From: Geodermatophilus siccatus | GTDB taxonomy: Bacteria > Actinomycetota > Actinomycetes > Mycobacteriales > Geodermatophilaceae | Length of the DNA stretch: 64,000 nucleotides | Assembly: GCF_900103785.1 (NCBI RefSeq) | Contig: NZ_FNHE01000002.1 | Span: 310,001 to 374,000, forward strand | Direction of reading: 5' to 3' | In this document: piece after piece, positions 51,674 to 60,436 of the stretch | Layout: each line of letters opens with the position of its first letter | Position numbering within the stretch: the stretch's first letter is position 1 | Notes under the pieces: generated by a model | Seen by the model: only the letters and a program-made list of their open reading frames with translations | Told to the model about the DNA's origin: nothing | Databases searched by the model: none | Program-made: the position numbers and the translations under genes

Positions 51674-52506
51674 CGCCCCTGCACCTTCCCGGCCCGGCCC
51701 TGGAGGAATGCCTGCATCCGCTCCTTGGCCTCGGTGCTGCCGGTGGCGACGGCGGCCATGAGCGACTCCATGAGGTAGCCCTCGGCGGGGTTGGCCTCGG
51801 CGATCCGCGGCAGCGCCTGGAGCACGGCGAAGTTGGTGACCGGGGAGTTGGCGGCGATCGCGCGGGCCAGCTCCAGCGCCTTGGCCAGGCCCCCGCCGGG
51901 CCCGGTCAGGTAGTGCGACAGGCCCAGGGCCTGCCCCTCGTCGGCGCCGACCACCCGGCCGGTCAGCATCATGTCGGCCATCCGGTGGACGCCGATCAGC
52001 CGTGGCACCCGCACCGACGCGCCGCCGCCGACGAACAGCCCGCGCTGCCCCTCGGGCAGGGCGTAGAACGCGCTCGGCTCGGCCACCCGGATGTGCGCGG
52101 CCGAGGCCAGCTCCAGCCCGCCGCCGATCACCGCTCCCTTGAGCACCGCGACGACCGGCAGCCGGCCGCGCTCCAGGCGGGCGAACGCGCGGTGCCACAT
52201 CATCGAGTGCTCCAGGCCCTCGAAGGCGTCCCGCTCGGTCAGCTCGGACAGGTCCAGCCCGGCGCAGAAGTGGTCGCCCTCAGCGTCGAGGACCACGGCC
52301 TTCACGCCGGCGGGCGGGGTGCTGAAGAACGTCTCGATGCCCAGCACGGTGGGATCGTTCAGGGCGTTGCGCTTGGCGGCGCGGGTCAGCCGCAGCACGG
52401 CGACCTCCCCGTGCCGCTCCACCTGCAGCGACGGCGGCAGCAGCGCCCGCACCTGGTCGTCGGACGGCGCGGGCAGCCCCTGCGGGGTCTCGGCGGCCTG
52501 GCTCAT
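51670..52506 (-). CDS. Enoyl-CoA hydratase (hydroxycinnamoyl-CoA hydratase-like)
   Basis: A 278-aa crotonase. The oxyanion-hole segments HFCAGLDLSEL and GAVIGGGLELASAAHIRV are present, with the acidic substrate loop YALPEGQRGLFVGGGAS. It adds water to a 2-enoyl-CoA, here presumably feruloyl- or p-coumaroyl-CoA from the adjoining ligase. It lacks the exact signature I would need to call a hydratase/aldolase that releases vanillin. The ATG overlaps the ligase stop (ATGA). Confidence 0.88.
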   Translation of the reverse strand: MSQAAETPQGLPAPSDDQVRALLPPSLQVERHGEVAVLRLTRAAKRNALNDPTVLGIETFFSTPPAGVKAVVLDAEGDHFCAGLDLSELTERDAFEGLEHSMMWHRAFARLERGRLPVVAVLKGAVIGGGLELASAAHIRVAEPSAFYALPEGQRGLFVGGGASVRVPRLIGVHRMADMMLTGRVVGADEGQALGLSHYLTGPGGGLAKALELARAIAANSPVTNFAVLQALPRIAEANPAEGYLMESLMAAVATGSTEAKERMQAFLQGRAGKVQGR

Positions 52507-54092
52507 GACACTCCCTCCGGCCGCGGGGACACCACGGCGTGCTCGTCGGCGGCGCGGGTGCGCAGCTCGACCCGGCGGATCTTCCCCGTGGCGTTGCGCG
52601 GGAGCTCGCCCACGACGACCAGGTGCCGGGGCACCTTGTAGCGGGCGAGGTGGGCCTCGAGGTGGGCGCGCAGCTGCTCCTCGGTGAGGGTGGCGCCGTC
52701 GCGGAGCTCGACGTACCCGACGCCGACCTCGCCCCAGCGCTCGTCCCGGAGGCCGACGACGGCGCAACCGGCCACCTCGTCCAGCTGGACGGCGACCGCC
52801 TCGACCTCGGCCGGGTACACGTTCTCCCCACCGGAGATGAAGACGTCCTTCACCCGGTCGACGACGTGCGCCCAGCCGTCCTCGTCGACCCGCAGCACGT
52901 CGCCGGTGCGGAACCACTGTCCGTCCACGAAGCTCGCGGCGGTCTCCTCGGGCCGGCCCCAGTAGCCGGGGAACACGTGCGGCCCCCGGACGAGCAGCTC
53001 GGCGGGCTCGCCGCCCACCGGCTCCGGCCGGCCGTCGCGCAGCTGGGCCACGTCGGTGAAGAAGTGCGGCACCCCGACGGCCGTCGGGTGGGCCGCGGTG
53101 CCGTCGTGGGTGCTCATGTACACGCCCGGGGATGCCTCGGTCATGCCGTAGCCCTGCAGGAGCCGCACCCCGCGGTCCAGCCAGGCGCGGGCGACCCGCT
53201 CCTGGACCGGGGACCCGCCGTACTGCACGACGGCCAGCGAGCTCAGGTCGGCCGTGTCCCAGGCCGGGTGCTCGCACATCATCTGCAGCATCGTGGGGAC
53301 GGCGGAGAAGCTGGTGATCCGCGCCGCGGACACCCGCTCGAGGACCACGCCGGGGTCGGCCTTCGGGACCAGCTCGACGCTGCCGCCCTTGAACAGCGTG
53401 GGCAGCGTGACCTGGCCCAGGCCGACGCAGTGGAACAGCGGGGCGATGCACAGCGCGCGGTCGGTGCTCAGCACGTCGACGTGCGCCAGGTAGTTGATCG
53501 TGTTCCAGGTGAGGTTGCCGTGCGTGAGGACGGCGCCCTTGGGGCGGCCCGTCGTCCCCGACGTGTAGAGGATGAGCGCCGCGTCGTCGAGGCCGACGGA
53601 GGGCTCCTCGGCGAGCGCGGGGCCGGCGGCGACCTCGGCCCCGTAGTCCCGGCCGCCGGCCGGGCAGCTCGCCGGGTGCACCGCGACGACGTCGCGCACC
53701 CCGGCCGGCAGCGGCGCGGCGGCGTCGACGAGCGCGTCGGTGTCGGCGCTGTGCACGAGGACCGAGGCGCCGGAGTCCTCGAGCATGTAGCGGATCTCGG
53801 GGCCGGACAGCCGGTAGTTCAGCGGGACGGCGATCGCGCCCAGCAGCCAGGTGGCGAAGAAGGTCTCGAAGACCTCGACGGCGTTGACCCCGAGGTAGGC
53901 GACCCGGTCGCCGCGCTGCACGCCGAGGCGCTCCAGCGCGCCGGCGAGCCGCGCGGTGCGGTCGGCGAGCTGGGCGTAGGTCAGCGTCCGGTGCGGGTCG
54001 GCGAGCGCCGTCCGGTCGGGGGCGATGCGCGCCCGCCGGGCCGGCCAGCCGCCCAGGCCGGCGACGGGCGCCTGCCGGATCGCAGTCTCCAT
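52503..54092 (-). CDS. Acyl/aryl-CoA ligase (feruloyl- or coumaroyl-CoA synthetase-like)
   Basis: A 529-aa AMP-forming ligase. P-loop ILYTSGTTGRPKGAVLTH, VQYGGSPVQERV, adenine motif LLQGYGMTEASPG, WFRTGDVL, and the C-terminal catalytic PRNATGKIRR are all intact. It is first gene of a nine-gene operon containing hydratase, dehydrogenase, amidohydrolase and vanAB, so a hydroxycinnamate such as ferulate or p-coumarate is the likely substrate. ATG 54092 is preferred over the adjacent GTG 54095 because GGAGGA then sits 5 nt upstream. Confidence 0.87.
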   Translation of the reverse strand: METAIRQAPVAGLGGWPARRARIAPDRTALADPHRTLTYAQLADRTARLAGALERLGVQRGDRVAYLGVNAVEVFETFFATWLLGAIAVPLNYRLSGPEIRYMLEDSGASVLVHSADTDALVDAAAPLPAGVRDVVAVHPASCPAGGRDYGAEVAAGPALAEEPSVGLDDAALILYTSGTTGRPKGAVLTHGNLTWNTINYLAHVDVLSTDRALCIAPLFHCVGLGQVTLPTLFKGGSVELVPKADPGVVLERVSAARITSFSAVPTMLQMMCEHPAWDTADLSSLAVVQYGGSPVQERVARAWLDRGVRLLQGYGMTEASPGVYMSTHDGTAAHPTAVGVPHFFTDVAQLRDGRPEPVGGEPAELLVRGPHVFPGYWGRPEETAASFVDGQWFRTGDVLRVDEDGWAHVVDRVKDVFISGGENVYPAEVEAVAVQLDEVAGCAVVGLRDERWGEVGVGYVELRDGATLTEEQLRAHLEAHLARYKVPRHLVVVGELPRNATGKIRRVELRTRAADEHAVVSPRPEGVS

Positions 54093-54126
54093 CACGGTCC
54101 TCCGCTGGGGTGGGTGTGGCCGAAAC

Positions 54127-54147
54127 GATAACAGGGTTCCTTCTATC
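54127..54147. promoter_or_regulatory. MarR-type operator between the ligase and MarR genes
   Basis: A 21-bp pseudo-palindrome, GATAxxAGG-N3-CCTxxTATC, with 7 of 9 positions symmetric. It lies in an AT-rich island midway between the divergent ligase (start 54092) and MarR (start 54187) genes. Size and position are typical for a MarR dimer that represses both directions. Confidence 0.65.
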
Positions 54148-54186
54148 TGCGGTAGCCTCGGTCCACGAGCGACGGAGGTGGGACCG

Positions 54187-54654
54187 ATGGCGGCACGACC
54201 GGCGGATGCGCTGCCCGCGCGACCGCGGACGCCGTCCCTGCTCTACGCGGTCAAGCAGGTGGAGCTGGCCGTGCGGGCCCACCTCGACGAGCTGCTGCGG
54301 GTGTCGGGCACGACCGTGCTGCAGTACACGGCGCTGACCGTGCTGGCCAGGCGGGACGGGCTGACGACGGCCGAGCTGGCCCGCAACTCGTTCGTCACGC
54401 CACAGGCCATGGGCGAGCTGGTGACCGCCCTGGAGCGCCGCGGGCTGATCGAGCGGCGGCCGGACCCGGGCAACCGCCGCCGGCTGCTGATCAGCCTGAC
54501 CGGGGCGGGCGCGGAGCTGCTCGCGGGGCTGGACGAGCCGGTGCGCGGGCTCGAGGAGCGGATGGTGTCCGCGTTCACCGCCGACGAGCGGGCCGCGTTC
54601 GCCGACCACCTCAACCGCGCCCGGGCCGCGCTGGCCGCCGAGCCGGCGCGCTGA
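54187..54654 (+). CDS. MarR family regulator (CouR-like role)
   Basis: A 155-aa winged-helix repressor: VLQYTALTVLARRDGLTTAEL, recognition helix NSFVTPQAMGELVTALERRG and wing RRPDPGNRRRLLISLT. MarR repressors of hydroxycinnamate genes, for example CouR, are released by the CoA thioester made by the first enzyme. Divergent placement beside the CoA-ligase gene, with a palindrome between, supports the same logic here. ATG 54187 follows GGAGGTGGG. The gene converges with the PaaX gene, 15 bp apart. Confidence 0.9.
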   Translation: MAARPADALPARPRTPSLLYAVKQVELAVRAHLDELLRVSGTTVLQYTALTVLARRDGLTTAELARNSFVTPQAMGELVTALERRGLIERRPDPGNRRRLLISLTGAGAELLAGLDEPVRGLEERMVSAFTADERAAFADHLNRARAALAAEPAR

Positions 54655-54669
54655 CCGGCCGACGCCGGG

Positions 54670-55548
54670 TCAGCTCCGGGCGGGCGCGTCGTCCGGGACG
54701 ACGTCGAGGACGTCGGCGACGACCGCCCGCGCCTCGTCGTCGAGCTCGGCGTGCAGGCCGAGGAACAGCCGCTGGGCCCGCTCGGCAGGCCACCCCTCCG
54801 GCAGGTGCTGGACCGGCAGCCGCGGGTCCTGCCGGATCACCCGCAGCCAGTCGGTCTGCAGCGCCAGCTGCCAGGCCAGGGCGTCGGGGAGCTCCGGGCG
54901 CCGCTCGGGCACCTCCCAGCGCTCGAGGAACCCGCGGTAGCGCGCGGCGATCGCGTCGAGGTCCCAGGCGTCGCGCACCATCGCGTCGACGTCCGTCGGC
55001 GGCAGCGCGCGGGCGGTGAACACCCGGATGTGGGCGGACAGGCCCGGGTCCCCGGCCACGGCGGAGACGTCGGCGCCGGACGGCGCGACCCAGAGCCCGC
55101 CCTGGAGCGGGCCGAACCCGGCCCACAGCAGCCGGGACCGCAGCTCGTGCCGCTGGCTGCGCTGCGCGTCGGGCAGGGAGAACCCGAGGAGGGTCCAGGC
55201 GCCGTCCCAGCGGGTGTTGACCGCGCCGACCCGCCAGACGCGCGTCTCGCCGTCCCGCAGGACCTCGCGCGACCGCGGGGTCAGCCCCAGGTACACCTGG
55301 CGGCCCTGCCGCACCCGGCGCAGCAGGCCGCGGCGGGCCATCCGGCTCAGCGTCGAGCGGACGGCGTGCTCGGAGACGCCGACGCGGCCGAGCACCTCCA
55401 GGACGCTGCCGGTGGAGACGGCCACGCCGCGGCCGAGGACGTAGCCGCCGAAGAAGGTCAGGAGCAGCGACTGGGGGCGCGGCGCACCGGCCGGCTCCCG
55501 GTCCTCGTCCTCCGGCGCATCGACGCCTGGCACCGCCATGTCGATCAC
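54670..55548 (-). CDS. PaaX family transcriptional regulator
   Basis: A 292-aa regulator. QSLLLTFFGGYVLGRG, then VSEHAVRSTLSRMARRGLL (helix-turn-helix) and TRWDGAWTLLGFSLPD are PaaX landmarks; a C-terminal helical domain follows. E. coli PaaX represses phenylacetate degradation and responds to phenylacetyl-CoA; here no paa genes are seen, so it may control the divergent MHS transporter. GTG 55548 or ATG 55539 are possible starts; neither has a ribosome site and the former may be leaderless. Confidence 0.88.
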   Translation of the reverse strand: MIDMAVPGVDAPEDEDREPAGAPRPQSLLLTFFGGYVLGRGVAVSTGSVLEVLGRVGVSEHAVRSTLSRMARRGLLRRVRQGRQVYLGLTPRSREVLRDGETRVWRVGAVNTRWDGAWTLLGFSLPDAQRSQRHELRSRLLWAGFGPLQGGLWVAPSGADVSAVAGDPGLSAHIRVFTARALPPTDVDAMVRDAWDLDAIAARYRGFLERWEVPERRPELPDALAWQLALQTDWLRVIRQDPRLPVQHLPEGWPAERAQRLFLGLHAELDDEARAVVADVLDVVPDDAPARS

Positions 55549-55578
55549 TGTAGATCCGTAGCGATGTTGGGCAGTTCG

Positions 55579-55607
55579 TTGACGGCGGGCACGGTTCTGC
55601 CTAGTCT
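55579..55607 (+). promoter_or_regulatory. Promoter of the MHS transporter, near consensus
   Basis: TTGACG (55579-55584), a 17-bp spacer and TAGTCT (55602-55607). Transcription would start near 55613-55616, only a few bases before the GTG at 55619, so the mRNA is leaderless or nearly so. Confidence 0.65.
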
Positions 55608-55618
55608 CACTCCCGCAT

Positions 55619-57007
55619 GTGACCCATGTGACTCCGGACGACCGCCGTCTCCGCCCCTCCCCAGACAGGCCACTGCAGATGACTCCTCCCCAGCAGCGCC
55701 ACGCCCGGCTCCAGCTCCGCCGCGCCGTGCTGTCCAGCTACCTCGGCAGCGTGATCGAGTACTACGACTTCCTGCTCTACGCGACGGCGTCCGCGGTCGT
55801 GTTCAACCAGGTCTTCTTCTCCGACCTCGACCCGCTGGCCGGCACGGTCGCCAGCTTCGGCACCCTCGCCACCGGCTACCTCGCGCGGCCGCTCGGCGGT
55901 GCCGTCTTCGGCCACTTCGGCGACCGCATCGGCCGCAAGCGGATGCTGATCCTCACGATGGCGCTGATGGGCGTGGCCAGCGTGCTGATCGGCGTGCTGC
56001 CGTCCTACGCCACGATCGGCGTCTGGGCCCCGGTCCTGCTGGTGCTGCTGCGCGTCGCGCAGGGCATCGCGGTCGGGGGCGAGTGGGGCGGCGCGGTGCT
56101 GATGTCGGCCGAGCACGCCACGTCCCGGCGCGGCCTGTGGGCGAGCTTCACCAACGCCGGAGCCCCCAGCGGCATGGTCCTCTCCACCGTGGTGCTGGCC
56201 CTGGCCGCCGGTGCGACCGGCGAGGAGGGCTTCCTCGCCTGGGGCTGGCGGATCCCCTTCCTGCTCAGCGCCGTGCTGCTGGCCGTCGGCCTCTTCGTGC
56301 GGGCCAAGGTCGAGGAGACGCCGGTCTTCGTGGAGGCGGCGAGCGACGCGCCGGCCCGGCCGCCGCTGTTCGAGGTGCTGCGCAAGCACCCGCGCAACCT
56401 GCTGCTGTCGATCGGCGTCGGCTTCGGCGCGTTCGTCGCGCAGGGGACGCTGACGACCTTCGTCATCGCCTACGCGGTGGGCGCCGGCTTCCCGCGGCAG
56501 ACGGTCCTCAACGCCCTGACGCTGTCCTCGATCGCGGCCGTCGCCGGCATCATCGGCTTCTCGGCCCTCTCCGACCGGCTGGGCCGCCGCCCGGTCGTGC
56601 TGACCGGCGCGCTGGCGATGGCGGTGTGGAGCTTCCTGCTCTTCCCGCTGATCGACAGCGGCTCGGCCTTCCTGCTCACCGTCGCGGTCGTCGTCGGCCA
56701 GGGCGTCGTGCACGCGGCCATGTACGGCCCGCTCGCGGCGCTCTACACCGAGCTGTTCAGCACCCGGGCCCGCTACACCGGGGCCTCGCTGGGCTACCAG
56801 ATCGCGGGGACCGGCGCCGGCCTGGCCCCGGTCGTCTTCGCCTCGGTGCTCAGCGGGGGCGGGAGCACCCTCACCGTCTCGTCGATCATCGCGGCGTCGC
56901 TGCTGGTGACCGTCGGCTGCCTGCTGGCCCTGCGGGAGACCGCCGGTGCCGACCTCACCACGGATCCGGAGCAGCAGCCGTCCACCGACCGGGTGCTCGC
57001 GCGCTGA
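55619..57007 (+). CDS. MHS-family MFS transporter
   Basis: A 462-aa permease of the metabolite:H+ symporter family. The helix-1 signature SVIEYYDFLLYATASAVVF, loop motif GHFGDRIGRKRMLI, and GIAVGGEWGGAVLMSAEHA are diagnostic. The family imports organic acids such as shikimate, ketoglutarate, proline/betaine or aromatic acids. GTG 55619 fits the promoter position; ATG 55679 is an alternative that trims 20 hydrophilic residues. It is divergent from the PaaX regulator and ends at a very strong terminator. Confidence 0.9.
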   Translation: MTHVTPDDRRLRPSPDRPLQMTPPQQRHARLQLRRAVLSSYLGSVIEYYDFLLYATASAVVFNQVFFSDLDPLAGTVASFGTLATGYLARPLGGAVFGHFGDRIGRKRMLILTMALMGVASVLIGVLPSYATIGVWAPVLLVLLRVAQGIAVGGEWGGAVLMSAEHATSRRGLWASFTNAGAPSGMVLSTVVLALAAGATGEEGFLAWGWRIPFLLSAVLLAVGLFVRAKVEETPVFVEAASDAPARPPLFEVLRKHPRNLLLSIGVGFGAFVAQGTLTTFVIAYAVGAGFPRQTVLNALTLSSIAAVAGIIGFSALSDRLGRRPVVLTGALAMAVWSFLLFPLIDSGSAFLLTVAVVVGQGVVHAAMYGPLAALYTELFSTRARYTGASLGYQIAGTGAGLAPVVFASVLSGGGSTLTVSSIIAASLLVTVGCLLALRETAGADLTTDPEQQPSTDRVLAR

Positions 57008-57034
57008 GGTCCGCAGCCGGCTGAGCCTCCCGCA

Positions 57035-57073
57035 CGCAGCGGCCGGACCCGGGTCCCGGGTCCGGCCGCTGCG
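57035..57073 (+). terminator. Very strong terminator hairpin
   Basis: CGCAGCGGCCGGACCCGGG (57035-57053) is perfectly complementary to CCCGGGTCCGGCCGCTGCG (57055-57073), giving a stem of about 17 usable pairs. It follows the MHS gene by 27 nt and isolates it from hutH. Confidence 0.88.
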
Positions 57074-57205
57074 CGTGGGGCCGGCGTCCCGCCACCGGGC
57101 CCTCCCGCCACTCCCCCGAGGACCGGGCCACGGTCGCTGCGGCGGCCGACGTCGAGCGGGCCGACAGGTCTAGGCGGCCCGGCGGTTCCGGTGTCCCATG
57201 GCCCC

Positions 57206-58744
57206 ATGCCTCCCGAACGCGTGGCCGTCGGGACCGGCCCGCTCAGGCCCGAGGACGTGGTCCGCGTCGCCCGGGACGGGTGCGGCGTCCGCCTGACCGC
57301 CGAGGCCCTCGCGGAGATCGCCCGGAGCCGCTCCGTCGTCGACGCCCTGGCCGGGGACGACCGGCCGCACTACGGCGTGTCGACCGGGTTCGGGGCGCTG
57401 GCCACCCTGCACATCCCGGTCGGGCAGCGCGGCTGGTTGCAGCGCAGCCTCGTCCGTTCCCACGCCGCGGGATCCGGTCCCGAGGTCGAACGCGAGGTCG
57501 TCCGGGCCCTCATGCTGCTGCGGCTGTCCACCCTCGCGACCGGCCGCACCGGCGTCCGGCCGGAGACCGCCCAAGCCTACGCGGCCGTGCTCGATGCCGG
57601 ACTCGCGCCGGTGGTGCACGAGTTCGGCTCGCTCGGGTGCTCCGGCGACCTGGCCCCGCTGGCCTCGGTCGCGCTCGCCCTCACGGGGGAAGGGCGGGTC
57701 CGGGACGGCGCCGGTGCGCTCCGCCCGGCCGCGGAGGCCCTGCGCGAGCACGGCATCGAGCCGGTGGAGCTGGCCGAGAAGGAGGGGCTCGCGCTGGTGA
57801 ACGGGACCGACGGCATGCTCGGCATGCTGGTCCTGGCCCTCGCCGACCTGCGCCGCCTGCTGACGACGGCCGACGTCGCCGCGGCCATGAGCGTCGAGGC
57901 CCTGCTCGGCACCGACGCCGTGTTCGCCGCGGACCTCCAGGCGCTGCGCCCGCACCCGGGGCAGGCCGCCTCGGCCGCCAACCTGCGCATGCTCCTGAGC
58001 GGCAGCGGCGTGGTGGCCAGTCACCGCGGGCCCGGGTGCACGCGGGTGCAGGACGCCTACTCGCTGCGCTGCGCGCCGCAGGTGCACGGCGCGGCCCGCG
58101 ACACGCTCGCCCACGCCGCCGCGGTCGCCGGCCGCGAGCTCGCCGCGGCCATCGACAACCCGGTGATCACCCTCGACGACCGCGTGGAGTCCAACGGCAA
58201 CTTCCACGGCGCGCCGGTCGGCTACGTCCTCGACTTCCTCGCGATCGCGGCCGCCGACGTCGCCGGCATGAGCGAGCGACGCACCGACCGGTTCCTGGAC
58301 GTGGCCCGCAGCAACGGACTGCCGCCGTTCCTCGCCGACGCTCCGGGGGTCGACTCCGGGCACATGATCGCCCAGTACACCGCGGCCGGGATCGTCAGCG
58401 AGCTCAAGCGGCTCGCCGTCCCGGCCAGCGTCGACACCATCCCCTCCTCGGCGATGCAGGAGGACCACGTCTCCATGGGGTGGGCCGCCGCCCGCAAGCT
58501 GCGGCGCGCGATCGACGGCCTCACCCGAGTGCTCGCCATCGAGATCCTGACCGCGGCCCGCGCCCTCGACCTGAGGGCCCCGCTGCGACCGGCCCGGGCC
58601 ACGGCCGCGGTGCGCGACGCCGTCCGCGCGGCCGGCGTCGACGGGCCCGGACCGGACCGGCACCTGGCCCCGGAGATCGAGGCCGTCGTCGACCTGGTGG
58701 CCGACGGAGCCCTGCTCCGGGCCACCGACCTGCCCCTGAGCTGA
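57206..58744 (+). CDS. hutH: Histidine ammonia-lyase
   Basis: A 512-aa lyase removing ammonia from histidine to give urocanate. Active-site motifs match HutH: YGVSTGFG, SLVRSHAAGSG (the Ser-His pair), VNGTDGML, RVQDAYSLRCAPQVHG, SNGNFHG and MQEDHVSMG, whose Glu distinguishes histidine from phenylalanine and tyrosine lyases. The MIO-forming tripeptide reads Cys-Ser-Gly (FGSLGCSGDLAP) instead of the usual Ala-Ser-Gly. ATG 57206 is chosen; GTG 57191 would add five residues. It is first gene of the hut operon, 27 bp before hutU. Confidence 0.92.
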   Translation: MPPERVAVGTGPLRPEDVVRVARDGCGVRLTAEALAEIARSRSVVDALAGDDRPHYGVSTGFGALATLHIPVGQRGWLQRSLVRSHAAGSGPEVEREVVRALMLLRLSTLATGRTGVRPETAQAYAAVLDAGLAPVVHEFGSLGCSGDLAPLASVALALTGEGRVRDGAGALRPAAEALREHGIEPVELAEKEGLALVNGTDGMLGMLVLALADLRRLLTTADVAAAMSVEALLGTDAVFAADLQALRPHPGQAASAANLRMLLSGSGVVASHRGPGCTRVQDAYSLRCAPQVHGAARDTLAHAAAVAGRELAAAIDNPVITLDDRVESNGNFHGAPVGYVLDFLAIAAADVAGMSERRTDRFLDVARSNGLPPFLADAPGVDSGHMIAQYTAAGIVSELKRLAVPASVDTIPSSAMQEDHVSMGWAAARKLRRAIDGLTRVLAIEILTAARALDLRAPLRPARATAAVRDAVRAAGVDGPGPDRHLAPEIEAVVDLVADGALLRATDLPLS

Positions 58745-58771
58745 CCTGCGCCGAGACGAGGAGAGCCCCTC

Positions 58772-60436
58772 ATGGACGGAGCACGACCCGTACGGGCACC
58801 GCGCGGCACCACCCGCACGGCCCGCAGCTGGCAGACGGAGGCGCCGCTGCGGATGCTGCAGAACAACCTCGACCCCGACGTGGCCGAACGGCCCGACGAC
58901 CTGGTCGTCTACGGCGGCACCGGTCGTGCCGCCCGCGACTGGCGCAGCTTCGACGCCATGGTGCGCACGCTGACGACCCTCGCCGACGACGAGACGATGC
59001 TGGTCCAGTCCGGCCGGCCGGTCGGCGTCCTGCGCACGCACGAGTGGGCGCCCCGGGTGCTGATCGCCAACTCCAACCTGGTGGGCGACTGGGCCACCTG
59101 GCCGGAGTTCCGACGCCTCGAGCACCTCGGGCTGACCATGTACGGGCAGATGACCGCCGGCTCCTGGATCTACATCGGCACCCAGGGGATCCTGCAGGGC
59201 ACCTACGAGACGTTCGCCGCCGTCGCCGCGAAGCGCTTCGGCGGCACCCTCGCCGGCACGCTCACCCTGACCGGGGGCTGCGGCGGCATGGGCGGTGCCC
59301 AGCCCCTGGCGGTGACCCTGAACGGCGGCGTCTGCCTGGTGGTCGACGTCGACGCGACGCGGCTGCACCGGCGGGTCGAGCACCGGTACCTCGACGAGGT
59401 GGCGTCCGACCTGGACGACGCCGTCGCGCGCTGCCTGGCCGCGAGGCGCGACCGGCGGGCCCTGTCGGTCGGGCTGGTCGGCAACGCCGCCACGGTGGTC
59501 CCCGAGCTCCTGCGCCGCGGGGTCGAGGTCGACGTCGTCACCGACCAGACCTCGGCCCACGACCCGCTCAGCTACCTGCCGGAAGGGGTCGACCCCGACG
59601 ACTGGCACGGCTACGCCGAGGCGAAGCCGGAGGAGTTCACCGACCGGGCCCGGGCGTCGATGGCCCGGCACGTCGAGGCGATGGTCGGGTTCCTCGACGC
59701 CGGGGCCGAGGTCTTCGACTACGGCAACTCGATCCGGGACGAGGCCCGCCAGGGCGGCTGCGACCGGGCGTTCGCCTTCCCGGGCTTCGTACCGGCCTAC
59801 ATCCGGCCGCTGTTCTGCGCGGGCAAGGGTCCCTTCCGCTGGGTCGCCCTGTCCGGGGACCCGGCCGACATCGCCGCGACCGACCGCGCCGTCCTCGACC
59901 TGTTCCCGGACGACGACCACCTGCAGCGCTGGATCCGGGCCGCCCGGGACAGGGTCGCCTTCCAGGGCCTGCCGGCCCGGATCTGCTGGCTCGGGTACGG
60001 CGAGCGCGACGCCGCCGGCCTCCGCTTCAACGAGCTGGTCGCCTCCGGGGAGATCAGCGCACCGATCGTCATCGGCCGTGACCACCTCGACGCCGGGTCC
60101 GTCGCCTCCCCCTACCGGGAGACGGAGGCCATGGCCGACGGATCGGACGCCATCGCCGACTGGCCGCTGCTCAACGCGCTGGTCACCACCGCGTCCGGCG
60201 CGACCTGGGTGTCGGTCCACCACGGCGGCGGCGTCGGCATGGGCCGGTCGCTGCACGCCGGCCAGGTCAGCGTCGCCGACGGCACGGAGCTGGCCGCCCG
60301 GAAGCTGGCGCGGGTGCTGCGCAACGACCCCGGCACGGGCGTGCTCCGGCACGCCGACGCCGGCTACGAGGCGGCCGCGCAGGTCGCGGAGGAGCGGGGC
60401 CTGCGGATCCCGATGGCGGAGGAGCCGGGCGGGTGA
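58772..60436 (+). CDS. hutU: Urocanate hydratase
   Basis: A 554-aa NAD-dependent enzyme converting urocanate to 4-imidazolone-5-propionate. Conserved segments are [36 protein letters not shown], the NAD loop [25 protein letters not shown] and the C-terminal [19 protein letters not shown]. Full length. ATG 58772 ([10 protein letters not shown]) follows GAGGAGAG. Its TGA overlaps the next GTG (GTGA). Confidence 0.95.
   Translation: MDGARPVRAPRGTTRTARSWQTEAPLRMLQNNLDPDVAERPDDLVVYGGTGRAARDWRSFDAMVRTLTTLADDETMLVQSGRPVGVLRTHEWAPRVLIANSNLVGDWATWPEFRRLEHLGLTMYGQMTAGSWIYIGTQGILQGTYETFAAVAAKRFGGTLAGTLTLTGGCGGMGGAQPLAVTLNGGVCLVVDVDATRLHRRVEHRYLDEVASDLDDAVARCLAARRDRRALSVGLVGNAATVVPELLRRGVEVDVVTDQTSAHDPLSYLPEGVDPDDWHGYAEAKPEEFTDRARASMARHVEAMVGFLDAGAEVFDYGNSIRDEARQGGCDRAFAFPGFVPAYIRPLFCAGKGPFRWVALSGDPADIAATDRAVLDLFPDDDHLQRWIRAARDRVAFQGLPARICWLGYGERDAAGLRFNELVASGEISAPIVIGRDHLDAGSVASPYRETEAMADGSDAIADWPLLNALVTTASGATWVSVHHGGGVGMGRSLHAGQVSVADGTELAARKLARVLRNDPGTGVLRHADAGYEAAAQVAEERGLRIPMAEEPGG

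Noticed and set aside
51670..54609. A 979-codon frame that would join the CoA ligase region and hydratase
   Set aside because: Only the hydratase part (from 52506) is in its correct frame; the ligase is read correctly in another frame from 54092.
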